Source: Citromicrobium sp. JLT1363 (GTDB taxonomy: Bacteria; Pseudomonadota; Alphaproteobacteria; Sphingomonadales; Sphingomonadaceae). From it: a DNA stretch of 64,000 nt. This document shows positions 39,276-46,924 of the stretch, in pieces. Below the pieces are notes generated by a model that ran no database searches, was not told where the DNA came from, and worked only from the letters and a program-made list of their open reading frames with translations. The stretch is from contig NZ_AEUE01000003.1 of NCBI RefSeq assembly GCF_000186705.1, positions 124,001 through 188,000 of the forward strand. The letters are read 5' to 3'. A program made the translations under genes and the position numbers. Numbering within the stretch: the first letter of the stretch is position 1; each line of letters opens with the position of its first letter.

Positions 39276-39568
39276 CCGACCTCGTCATCTCCGAGGCTGC
39301 TCGCGCAGACCTTCGCGAGATCGTCGACTATATTGCGCGCGACAATCCTGAGCGGGCCGAGACATTTCTCGACGAACTGCTCGCTCGCATCACGGCTGTC
39401 GCCGAGCATCCCCAGGCCTACCCGGTCAGAACCGACTGGCCAGTGCCGGTGCGTGCCGCTGTCCACCGCCGATATCTGATCGTCTTCCGCGAACAGGAGC
39501 AGCGGGTCGAAATCGCGCGCGTCCTGCATTCGGCGCGCGACATTCCTGCCATCCTGCGCGACCAGTAG
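39272..39568 (+). CDS. ParE/RelE superfamily toxin
   Basis: A 98-residue toxin of the RelE/ParE fold. The start LVISEAARADLREIVDYIARDNPE and the later HRRYLIVFREQE and IARVLHSARD are typical of ParE, which poisons DNA gyrase; RelE-type ribosome-dependent cleavage is less likely with this motif set. It is translationally coupled to the ParD antitoxin. The amidase gene is convergent 18 bases further on. Confidence 0.9.
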   Translation: MTDLVISEAARADLREIVDYIARDNPERAETFLDELLARITAVAEHPQAYPVRTDWPVPVRAAVHRRYLIVFREQEQRVEIARVLHSARDIPAILRDQ

Positions 39569-39586
39569 CCGAACGCGGCCGCTGCT

Positions 39587-40258
39587 TTACACCACCATAC
39601 AGAACGGCGCTGACGGCCTGACCACGCCCATCTCCGCTGCGCACGCCACCAGCTCCGGCACGCGTTCCTCCCGCCCATCCAGCACCGCGGTCCTGAGTCG
39701 CTCCCACGGGAACAGGCTCCCAGGATCGCTGCGGCGGGCGGGATCGAGCATCGCGTGGCTCACCACATGGCGCAGGTTGGGATATTTGGCCCAGGCATAG
39801 CGGACGATTTGCGCGGTTGCCTCGACCTGCCAGTCGGAGAATGCGTCGGAGCGGACCTGCCGGTTCACCACCTCGATCCCGAGCGACCAGTGGTTGATCC
39901 TGCCGCGCCCGCCCCAGATCGCGGGGTGAGAGCAGACATTGCGCACGTGCCATGCCGCGCGTGCCTCATGGCAGGTGGCCCATACGAAGGCCCCGTGCTG
40001 CGGCTCGTCCTCGTCGGGCACCAGCCAGTGGAAGCTCGCATTGCCATCGAAAATCACGCTCGCCGCCCCGGCGGAGCTGCCGCCGGCGGTGGCGTGGACC
40101 ACCACGGCGCGCACGCCCAGAATCGAGTCGTAGATGCGCGCGCTCGACGCCTTGAGCGCTGCATCGCGGATGCCCGGCCACCAGCGTTCCTCCAGCGGAG
40201 CGTGCGCCGGTCGCAGCGCCGGGTCGAGATCGAAATGATAGGTGGTGGGGTCGCCCAT
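39587..40258 (-). CDS. N-acetylmuramoyl-L-alanine amidase (Amidase_2 family)
   Basis: A 223-residue zinc amidase cutting the stem peptide from muramic acid. Zinc ligands are in VVVHATAG and the late SHAMLDPARRSDPG, and the catalytic Glu in GIEVVNRQ. It has no signal peptide, so it is either cytosolic (recycling, AmpD-like) or exported by another route such as a phage holin. No phage genes are adjacent. It is convergent with the toxin gene. Confidence 0.88.
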   Translation of the reverse strand: MGDPTTYHFDLDPALRPAHAPLEERWWPGIRDAALKASSARIYDSILGVRAVVVHATAGGSSAGAASVIFDGNASFHWLVPDEDEPQHGAFVWATCHEARAAWHVRNVCSHPAIWGGRGRINHWSLGIEVVNRQVRSDAFSDWQVEATAQIVRYAWAKYPNLRHVVSHAMLDPARRSDPGSLFPWERLRTAVLDGREERVPELVACAAEMGVVRPSAPFCMVV

Positions 40259-40377
40259 GTGGTCCTCCCGAAAGGGTCGCAGGGCGAATCCAGCTAGAGC
40301 GCGATTTGCGAGTAGGACAGCACGAAATGCAGCCCGCCGGGTTGGCGCGACGGCGGCCAGCCGCTAGCCAGCCGCAC

Positions 40378-41055
40378 ATGAGCGATCAGACAATGTCCGT
40401 TTCCGAAGCCGTCACCTCGCGCCGTTCGGTGCGCGATTTCCTCGATACGCCGGTTCCCCTCGATACGATCCGGCAGGTCATGGATACCGCGCGCTGGGCA
40501 CCTTCGGGCTGCAATTACCAGCCGTGGGAGGCGACGATCCTGACCGGCGAGCCGCTCGCGCAGCTGCGCGAAACACTGCGCAGTTCCGAGATGAAGCAGC
40601 CCGATTACGACTGGGATGCGCCCAAGCAGGAAGACCGCTACAAGCAGCGCCTCTACGAACTCTCCGCAAGCATGTTCGAATCGCTGGGCATTGCGCGCGA
40701 GGACAAGGCGGGCCGCGCCGCCGCGATGGGGCGCAACCTGGTCAGCTTCGGCGCGCCCGTGCTGCTGCTATGCTATTTCCCGCGTCTGATGAAGGAGGCG
40801 CAGTGGTCCGATACGGGCATGTGGCTCCAGACCGTCATGCTGCTGCTGCGCGAGCAGGGGCTCGATTCCTGCCCTCAGGAATTCATGGCCTACTATGCCG
40901 ATCCGATCATGGAGCACATTGGCGTGAGCACCGAAACGCACCGCTTCTTCTGCGGCATGGGCATTGGCTATCGCGATCCGGATGCCCCGGTGAACACCTT
41001 CGATCGCAACCGCGTGCCGCTGGAAGAGCATGTCCGTTTTGAAGGCTTCGAATAA
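40378..41055 (+). CDS. Nitroreductase family protein
   Basis: A 225-residue FMN-dependent oxidoreductase. TSRRSVRDFLD and WAPSGCNYQPWE are the FMN-binding motifs, and GIGYRDPDAPVNTFDRNRVPL the family C-terminus. It likely reduces nitro compounds or quinones with NAD(P)H. The ATG at 40378 is chosen as the start because MSDQTMSVSEAV leads straight into the motif; the upstream frame is not conserved-looking. It is 13 bases from the next gene. Confidence 0.92.
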   Translation: MSDQTMSVSEAVTSRRSVRDFLDTPVPLDTIRQVMDTARWAPSGCNYQPWEATILTGEPLAQLRETLRSSEMKQPDYDWDAPKQEDRYKQRLYELSASMFESLGIAREDKAGRAAAMGRNLVSFGAPVLLLCYFPRLMKEAQWSDTGMWLQTVMLLLREQGLDSCPQEFMAYYADPIMEHIGVSTETHRFFCGMGIGYRDPDAPVNTFDRNRVPLEEHVRFEGFE

Positions 41056-41068
41056 GGATACACGCCCC

Positions 41069-41554
41069 ATGAACACCCGCCATCTCGTTGCACTGCTGCT
41101 CGCCCTGTCGGCGATCAACCTGGCGCTGATGATCCCCGGCGGTTTCGTGGAGACGCGCGACTTCAGTGCCTATCCGGCGAGCGTCCTGGCCGCGTTCAAC
41201 ATCTTCCTCACCGTGCTCGGCCTCGGTTCGCTGGTGCTCGCATGGCTGACCTGGCGCGGCGGCGTGCGGCGAGGGTGGAGCATGGCGGCGGCGATCGGCT
41301 TTGCGGCCACCTACCTGCTCGACCTGTTCGAGATTTTCCCGGTGACGCCGGTGCCAATGTCATCGCTGCTCGAAACGCTCGAATGGCTGGGCACCGCGCT
41401 CGCCATCCTGCTCGCCACGGCGGTACTGACCGCTGGCGGACGCGATGCGGGCGACGGCCGCACGGCGGCGATCCCGCGCGGGCTGACCATCGTGATGGGA
41501 ATAGCGGGTGTCGGCATCGTGATCTTTGCGACGATCGCCGCGATGGGGGGCTGA
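41069..41554 (+). CDS. Small four-helix membrane protein
   Basis: A 161-residue inner-membrane protein. Four helices: LVALLLALSAINLALMIPG, VLAAFNIFLTVLGLGSLVLAW, WLGTALAILLATAVLTAG and LTIVMGIAGVGIVIFATI. It is probably cotranscribed with the nitroreductase gene (13-base gap) and followed by a lipoprotein gene after 58 bases. No family recognised. Confidence 0.78.
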   Translation: MNTRHLVALLLALSAINLALMIPGGFVETRDFSAYPASVLAAFNIFLTVLGLGSLVLAWLTWRGGVRRGWSMAAAIGFAATYLLDLFEIFPVTPVPMSSLLETLEWLGTALAILLATAVLTAGGRDAGDGRTAAIPRGLTIVMGIAGVGIVIFATIAAMGG

Positions 41555-41612
41555 AGCGCGGAACCGTGTGCCGCGCCTGGCGATTGACGGTGTGCGGAGC
41601 AAGGGAGCGAGC

Positions 41613-42029
41613 ATGCGTAAGATCGGCTGGGTTTCGATAATGGCGGCCTCCGCTGCGCTTGCGGCCTGCGGTACGCCGGTGACGGAAGCTCCCGAACGGC
41701 AGCCGACCGAGGCGCCCTCGTCAGATCCGGCTCGCACGACCGATCCAGCCGCTCCGGACGAACCGGCCCCCACTTCTCGGCCCACCGCAAGCGAAGATGG
41801 TCGCCCCCCGCTGGACAACAGCGCGGCGCAGGCCGAGGCCGGGTCGTGCCTCGCCGAACTGGGCCGTGAGAAGGCGGAGGAGCTCTCCGAGCAGTGCTAT
41901 GCCATGTCGCCAGCCACCCGGCCGCCGTGCAACATCCAGAATTCGTGCGAGCGGATCCGCGAGGAGCTAGAGCGCGGCTGCGCGTTCGGCGATACGTCCG
42001 ACAACCCGGATTATTGCAGCGAGGTCTAG
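41613..42029 (+). CDS. Predicted small lipoprotein with cysteine-rich C-terminus
   Basis: A 138-residue lipoprotein with the lipobox LAAC at residues 16-19. Residues 20-70 are Pro/Thr/Ala/Glu-rich and disordered. The C-terminal 60 residues hold six cysteines (GSCLAE, EQCYAM, PPCNIQNSCERI, RGCAFG, YCSEV), probably disulfide-bonded in the periplasm. The ATG at 41613 fits the lipoprotein signal. It shares a CTAG stop with the convergent DUF998 gene. Function unknown. Confidence 0.8.
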   Translation: MRKIGWVSIMAASAALAACGTPVTEAPERQPTEAPSSDPARTTDPAAPDEPAPTSRPTASEDGRPPLDNSAAQAEAGSCLAELGREKAEELSEQCYAMSPATRPPCNIQNSCERIREELERGCAFGDTSDNPDYCSEV

Positions 42030-42685
42030 CTTCGCTCCTCCTCCGGAACCTGCCTGACCACATCCGGATCGCGCCAGATCATCACGCCCATGGTGACGAA
42101 CCATGCCAGCTTTCCGAAGGCGAGCGCACGCTCGTACAGCCCATCCCATGCGGTCGGCACCACGAACAGGAAGGGCGCGGCAACCGCCCATAACACGCCG
42201 CCGACATAAAGTGCGATGCCCAGCCGCCGCTCTATCTCGACAAACTGGCCTGCGGTCAGCAGCACGGTGAGCGGGAAGGCCGCGCCCATGAAATAGACCA
42301 GCTTGTAATGGATCTGCGGGCCGTCCCCGGTCGAATAGGCCTCGTAGGCCGCGATCAGCGCGTAATCGAGCGCCAGCAGAACCAGCAACACCGTGCCCGC
42401 GCGCCAGTCCCATCGCGATACCCGCCAGCGGATCAGGCCTGCGGTTACCGCCAGCACGCCGACGACGAAGGCATAGATGCCAAGGTCGGAGAGGATGTCC
42501 CACTGCCCCGCGGCAAGGTTGCTGATCGTGTCGCGGACCAGGCCGATCCTTTCGGAGAGCGCAGCGCCCAGCAGGTCGCACGCGACCGAGATCGCGCACC
42601 CCACGATGGCAATGCCGCCGAGGATGCGCGATAGGGTGTCTGTTCCGGAATCCTTGCTGATATGGTCGCTCCCTGTTGCGCACAC
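42026..42685 (-). CDS. DUF998 membrane protein
   Basis: A 219-residue membrane protein with six helices (LGGIAIVGCAISVACDLLG, LGIYAFVVGVLAVTAGLI, GTVLLVLLALDYALIAAYE, YFMGAAFPLTVLLTAGQF, GIALYVGGVLWAVAAPFLF, LAWFVTMGVMIW). DTISNLAAGQWDILSD after helix 1 is the DUF998 motif. Function unknown. It is divergent from cysS with 26 bases between starts. Confidence 0.85.
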   Translation of the reverse strand: MCATGSDHISKDSGTDTLSRILGGIAIVGCAISVACDLLGAALSERIGLVRDTISNLAAGQWDILSDLGIYAFVVGVLAVTAGLIRWRVSRWDWRAGTVLLVLLALDYALIAAYEAYSTGDGPQIHYKLVYFMGAAFPLTVLLTAGQFVEIERRLGIALYVGGVLWAVAAPFLFVVPTAWDGLYERALAFGKLAWFVTMGVMIWRDPDVVRQVPEEERS

Positions 42686-42711
42686 GTGCGGCTTGGCGCA
42701 TTTGCGCGCCC

Positions 42712-44166
42712 ATGACCGATGCGCCGCAACTCACCCTGTTCAACAGCCTCAACCGCCAGCTCGAACCCTTCGTTCCGGTCCATGAGGGGGAGGCGCGCGT
42801 CTATACCTGCGGGCCGACGGTCTATAACTACCCGCATATCGGCAATATGCGCGCCTATGTGTTCGCCGATGTGCTGGGGCGCACGCTCAGCTGGCGCGGC
42901 TACAAGCTTACCCACATCATCAACATCACCGATGTCGGCCACCTGACCGACGATGCCGATGCGGGCGAGGACAAGCTGGAGAAGATGGCTGCGCAGAAGA
43001 AGCAGTCGATCTGGGATATTGCTGAGCATTATACGCAGGCCTTCAAGGCCGATGTGGCAGCGCTCAACATCCGCGAACCGGCCGAATGGTCGGTCGCAAC
43101 CGATTACATCGCCGAGATGATCGACTTCGCCAAGAAGATCGAGGCGAAGCACTGCTACCAGCTGGAGAGCGGGCTCTATTTCGACGTCTCCACCGTCGCA
43201 GATTACGGACGCATGGCCCGTGCCGTGACCGAGGATGAGGGCGAGAGCCGGATCGGCGATGTGGAGGGGAAGCGCAACGCCGCCGACTTCGCGATCTGGC
43301 GCACCACACCCAAGGGTGAGACGCGCCAGATGGAATGGGATTCGCCGTGGGGCCGCGGCGCTCCGGGCTGGCATCTCGAATGCAGCGTGATGGGCGGCGA
43401 GCTATTGGGCTTCCCGTTCGACATCCACACCGGCGGGATCGACCACCGCGAGATCCATCACCCCAACGAGATCGCGCAGAACCAGGCTTTCTGCGGGTGC
43501 GGCGGGCTCGACGATCCGGCCCATTCGGGCGCGCGTTACTGGATGCACAACAACTTCCTCGTCGATCGCACCGGCAAGATGAGCAAGTCCTCGGGCGAGT
43601 TCCTGCGGCTGCAGCTGTTGATCGACAAGGGCTATCACCCGCTCGCCTACCGGATGATGTGCCTCCAGGCGCATTATCGCAGCGAGCTGGAATTCTCGTG
43701 GGAGGGGCTGGGCGCGGCGCTCACGCGGCTGAAGCGGATGGTGATGGCGGTGCAGCCGCTGCGTGACGTGGAGAGCGGCGCGACCGATCATCCCAAGTTC
43801 GCGCAGGCACTTGCCAAGTTCGAGGAGGCGATGGCCGACGACCTCAACACCGCAATCGCGCTGACCGCACTCGAGGATGCACTGGCGACCAAGAAGGTCG
43901 ATGCGGGGATCAAGCGTGCCGTGGTGGAGCGGATGGACGCCGTTCTCGGCCTCGGCCTGCTCGACCTCGCGCGGACCGATCTCCGCATCCGTCCGAAGGA
44001 CGCGCAGATCACCGAAGCCGAAATCGAGGACGCGCTGGAGCGCCGCAAGGCTGGGCGGGCGGAGAAGGACTTCGCCACCTCCGACGCGATCCGTGACGAA
44101 CTTGCGGCCAAGGGCGTCGAGGTGATGGACGGCGATCCGCTCGGCTGGGAGTGGAAGCTCGCCTGA
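42712..44166 (+). CDS. cysS: Cysteinyl-tRNA synthetase
   Basis: Class I tRNA synthetase charging tRNA-Cys, 484 residues. It begins LTLFNSLNRQLEPF, has the HIGH region NYPHIGNMRAYV, zinc-binding CGPTVYN and WHLECSVM residues, and the KMSKS loop KMSKSSG. The start ATG 42712 is chosen over the longer frame because MTDAPQLTLF matches the usual N-terminus. A palindromic repeat starts three bases past the stop. Confidence 0.97.
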   Translation: MTDAPQLTLFNSLNRQLEPFVPVHEGEARVYTCGPTVYNYPHIGNMRAYVFADVLGRTLSWRGYKLTHIINITDVGHLTDDADAGEDKLEKMAAQKKQSIWDIAEHYTQAFKADVAALNIREPAEWSVATDYIAEMIDFAKKIEAKHCYQLESGLYFDVSTVADYGRMARAVTEDEGESRIGDVEGKRNAADFAIWRTTPKGETRQMEWDSPWGRGAPGWHLECSVMGGELLGFPFDIHTGGIDHREIHHPNEIAQNQAFCGCGGLDDPAHSGARYWMHNNFLVDRTGKMSKSSGEFLRLQLLIDKGYHPLAYRMMCLQAHYRSELEFSWEGLGAALTRLKRMVMAVQPLRDVESGATDHPKFAQALAKFEEAMADDLNTAIALTALEDALATKKVDAGIKRAVVERMDAVLGLGLLDLARTDLRIRPKDAQITEAEIEDALERRKAGRAEKDFATSDAIRDELAAKGVEVMDGDPLGWEWKLA

Positions 44167-44169
44167 AAA

Positions 44170-44206
44170 TCCCCCTCCCGCTTGCGGGAGGGGTTAGGGG
44201 TGGGCA
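44170..44206. repeat. Palindromic intergenic repeat, left copy
   Basis: CCCCTCCCGC-TT-GCGGGAGGGG (44172-44193), a perfect 10-bp stem, followed by TTAGGGGTGGGC. The same module occurs inverted at 44559-44594. The two flank a DUF559 gene. Confidence 0.85.
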
Positions 44207-44216
44207 AAGTACGTGC

Positions 44217-44602
44217 GTGCCGACCTGGACCGACCGCGACACCAAACGCGCCCGCGAACTGCGCAATGCCGCCACACCGGCGGAGCGCGCGCTGTGGAGG
44301 CATCTCGCGAAGTCCCAGCTCGGCGTGAAATTCACTCGGCAGATGCCGGTGGGACCGTTCTTCGCCGATTTCCTGTGCCGCTCGCAAAAGCTGACCTCGA
44401 AGTCGACGGCCATTCGCACGACGTGCTGCCCGAGTGTGACGAAGCGCGCGATGCACACCTGCGAAGCGAAGGATTTCGCGTTCTGCACTTTTCAAATGCC
44501 GATGTACTCGCCAACACGGATGGCGTGATCGAAACCATCCGCACCGCGCTCCAGGAAGAGCCCACCCCCGGCCCCTCCCGCAAGCGGGAGGGGAGCAAGT
44601 GA
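44217..44602 (+). pseudogene. DUF559 endonuclease-like gene, frameshifted
   Basis: DUF559 proteins have a Vsr-like endonuclease fold. The first half reads in one frame from GTG 44217 (RARELRNAATPAERALWRHL, then GPFFADFLCRSQKL), matching the family. The second half (LEVDGHSHD, then AHLRSEGFRVLHFSNADVLAN) continues in the frame shifted by -1, so one base is missing near 44385-44395. Residues of the VDGHSHD motif are intact, so the damage is recent. The C-terminal TPGPSRKREGSK is encoded by the flanking palindrome. The gene therefore seems inactive. Confidence 0.85.
44559..44594. repeat. Palindromic intergenic repeat, right copy (inverted)
   Basis: GCCCACCCCCGG then CCCCTCCCGC-AA-GCGGGAGGGG (44572-44593). 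Its reverse complement equals the left copy, apart from a few bases in the tail. The palindromes start exactly 400 bases apart. Confidence 0.85.
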
Positions 44603-45537
44603 CCACCGCTGTTCTCTCCACCCTGATCCGCCCGCTGGTCGAACCGCGCCTGCCCGACTGGGTCGAGCCGCTGTGGTTCATGAGCAAGGAGGAAGCGGTG
44701 GAGCTGGCGCCGCGCGCCGAGATCGGCTGGTTCGACTTCAACCAGCCAGAACCGATGTGCGAGGTCGTGACAGCGGCCGAGAACCTCAAATGGCTCAACT
44801 CGATCTACGCCGGGCTCGATTTCCTGCCGCTCGACCTGCTGAGCCAGCGCGGCACGATCGTCACCAACGGGGCGGGTATCAACGCGATCACCATCGCCGA
44901 ATATGTCGTCATGCTGATGCTGACCCACGCCAAGGGCTACCGCGAGGTGGTGCGCGCGCAGGACCGGCATGAGTGGCTGCTCGACAGCCCCGGCAAGCGC
45001 GAGCTGGCGGGCGAGCGCGTGCTGCTGCTGGGCCTCGGTGCGATCGGGCGGCTGGTGAAGGCCCGGCTCGAAGCTTTCGACATGGAGGTTGTCCCCGTGC
45101 GCCGCTCGGGCGCCGACGGCGCGCTGAAGCCCGACGAGTGGCGCGGCAAGCTGGACACATTCGACTGGGTGGTGCTGGCCGTGCCCTCCACCCCCGAAAC
45201 GCACCACATGATCGGGGCAGACGAACTCGCGGCGATGAAGCCGACCGCCGTGCTGGTGAACGTTGCGCGCGGCGATGTGGTGGATCAGCCCGCGCTGGTC
45301 GATGCCCTTGAAGCGAAGAGCATCGAGGCAGCCTTGCTCGACGTGACCGATCCCGAACCGCTGCCCGAAGGCCACCCCCTGTGGTCGCTTGCCAATGCGC
45401 AGGTCACCATGCACCTGTCGGGCCGCGCGCAAACCGGGATGTTCATGCGGTCCGCCGACCGTTTCATCGAAAACCTGCACAAATGGCACGCGGGCGAACC
45501 CGTGCAGCCGCAGATGGACCTCTCGCTCGGGTACTAG
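44599..45537 (+). CDS. D-2-hydroxyacid dehydrogenase family protein
   Basis: A 312-residue NAD(P)-linked oxidoreductase. GLGAIGRLVKARL is the Rossmann motif, VNVARGDVVDQ holds the catalytic Arg, and TDPEPLPEGHPLW the conserved tail region; His in VTMHLSGRAQ takes the catalytic His position. Substrate is unknown (glyoxylate, hydroxypyruvate and others are possible). It starts at a GTG that overlaps the DUF559 stop (GTGA) and sits next to the right palindrome copy. Its stop shares CTAG with the convergent gene. Confidence 0.9.
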   Translation: MTTAVLSTLIRPLVEPRLPDWVEPLWFMSKEEAVELAPRAEIGWFDFNQPEPMCEVVTAAENLKWLNSIYAGLDFLPLDLLSQRGTIVTNGAGINAITIAEYVVMLMLTHAKGYREVVRAQDRHEWLLDSPGKRELAGERVLLLGLGAIGRLVKARLEAFDMEVVPVRRSGADGALKPDEWRGKLDTFDWVVLAVPSTPETHHMIGADELAAMKPTAVLVNVARGDVVDQPALVDALEAKSIEAALLDVTDPEPLPEGHPLWSLANAQVTMHLSGRAQTGMFMRSADRFIENLHKWHAGEPVQPQMDLSLGY

Positions 45538-46238
45538 GGGCGCGGAACCACCACCAGCCGGTAGGGAATGTACAGCAGCACCTCCCCGGGCCCCGATTGC
45601 GCCCATTGCACGGGCATGTTCAGCCCCTCGATCTCGACCCCGTAGCCATCGCCGAGCCGCGCCGCCATCGCGAGCGAATCCTCGGCGATTTTCTCGGCGA
45701 TCTGGGGACGGTAGCTGTCCGGCCCGACGATCGAGAGCGTGCTGTCGCCCCATTCGTCCATCTGCGCGCGACCGACTTCGGGCACCGAGTCGATGTAGCG
45801 TGCAATCTGCGCCTCGGCCGCCTCGCCGCTCTGCGTCCCGCCGAGCCGTGCCTTGACGAGGAAGGCCACCCGCTCGCTATCGGGCCGGTTATCGCCTTGC
45901 AGGCCGATCTCGTCGACATTGGCGGCTGTCAGCGTCGTCAGGATGTAGTCGCCGTAGGCAAGCTCGATGCCCATCGCGTCGGCCCGCCGCACCGCGTCGG
46001 CCAGCATCTTGCGGATTTCCTGCCGCCGCTGGGCCTGGTCGCGGGTGTCACCCCGGATGACGACGCTCTGGACCAGAAAGTCTGCCGGTCGGCGCAGGCC
46101 CACTGCGGGCATCGTGTCCGAGTAATTGTCCTGCTCGATCCGCGACCCCGTGACGACGATTTCCTGCCTCTCGAGATCCTGCGCCATCGCCGGGGTGGCC
46201 ACGGCCAGCAAGGCCAGCAACAAGCACGTATTGCGCAT
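45534..46238 (-). CDS. Small periplasmic protein with a TonB-receptor-like N-terminal motif
   Basis: A 234-residue exported protein. A signal peptide ends MAQ at residue 20, followed by EIVVTGSRI at 26-34, the sequence that begins the plug of sphingomonad TonB-dependent receptors. A barrel is absent. The middle (QSVVIRGDTRDQAQRRQEI) and later text are unlike a receptor and form a small globular domain. I use ATG 46238, which starts the signal. Short TBDR-labelled proteins of this kind occur in sphingomonads; their role is unknown. Confidence 0.78.
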   Translation of the reverse strand: MRNTCLLLALLAVATPAMAQDLERQEIVVTGSRIEQDNYSDTMPAVGLRRPADFLVQSVVIRGDTRDQAQRRQEIRKMLADAVRRADAMGIELAYGDYILTTLTAANVDEIGLQGDNRPDSERVAFLVKARLGGTQSGEAAEAQIARYIDSVPEVGRAQMDEWGDSTLSIVGPDSYRPQIAEKIAEDSLAMAARLGDGYGVEIEGLNMPVQWAQSGPGEVLLYIPYRLVVVPRP

Positions 46239-46290
46239 CGATATTTCCCTCTTCCCAACCGGCATTGCGCCGTGTGGCGGGTCTAGCGGA

Positions 46291-46641
46291 TTATCCATCC
46301 TCCAGCAGCAGCAATTCGCATGTGACGGTGAGGCATGGAGCAGGCTCCAGCACGTGATCCACCGCGCTCACCGTGGCATCCGCCACCAGCCGTGCCGGGA
46401 GCGCGAATTCGTGATCGGGCAGGGCGGCGATCAGCGTTTCCCCGCCTTCGATGGCCTCCGGCGTGTCGAAGGCGATGCGCAGCGTGTGGCGCGTACCCGC
46501 GAAGGTGATGCTCGCCCAGCTGCGCTCGCGATGGGCGAGGACCGTGCCGTGCCCCTGCGCAAGCTCTTGCAGCGCAGCTTCCAGCCTGCGGGCATGGCCG
46601 CGGGAGGCGGTGCGGGGTGCGTGAATGGCTTCAGCCCGCAT
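46291..46641 (-). CDS. Small uncharacterised protein
   Basis: A 116-residue soluble protein starting MRAEAIHAPRTASRGHA. It has a basic helical N-terminus and a beta-rich end (ITFAGTRHTLRIAF, PCLTVTCELLLLEDG). Its start overlaps the stop of the 62-residue gene upstream by 11 bases, so the two are coupled. I do not recognise a family. The ATG at 46641 is chosen because the frame upstream is antisense-like. Confidence 0.75.
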   Translation of the reverse strand: MRAEAIHAPRTASRGHARRLEAALQELAQGHGTVLAHRERSWASITFAGTRHTLRIAFDTPEAIEGGETLIAALPDHEFALPARLVADATVSAVDHVLEPAPCLTVTCELLLLEDG

Positions 46642-46819
46642 GACGCGCCTCCCGCCATTCGCGCATGAAGCCATCGACGCGCTGTTCGGTGCCCGCACGC
46701 GGCAGACGGCCATTGCGCAGGTCGAGCACGAAGCGCGGATCGTGCGCCGCGAGCCGCCCGAATTTCGTCGCGGGCATGTCGAACTCGCGCAGAAACTTCT
46801 CTATCCTTCGAATCAGCAT
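46631..46819 (-). CDS. 62-residue basic protein
   Basis: A 62-residue, arginine-rich protein (MLIRRIEKFLREFDMPATKF, then GRLAAHDPRFVLDLRNGRLP) with an HTH-like pattern, probably a small DNA-binding or accessory protein of the kind often seen in Erythrobacteraceae. It is the first gene leftward of the divergent S24 regulator and is coupled to the 116-residue gene. No function known. Confidence 0.72.
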   Translation of the reverse strand: MLIRRIEKFLREFDMPATKFGRLAAHDPRFVLDLRNGRLPRAGTEQRVDGFMREWREARHAG

Positions 46820-46888
46820 ATTTTTCCCTCACTCATGCCCGATGGGATCGAATCATTGGCCGCGGTGAAGGATTGCTCGCGCGCGAAA

Positions 46889-46904
46889 TCCTACTTGTCT
46901 AGGA
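46889..46904. promoter_or_regulatory. Inverted repeat in the divergent promoter of the S24 regulator
   Basis: TCCTA-CTTGTC-TAGGA lies 20 bases before ATG 46925, in an AT-rich region of an otherwise GC-rich window. It is a candidate operator for the adjacent repressor. Confidence 0.45.
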
Positions 46905-46924
46905 AAAATCTTTCATATAGGGAA

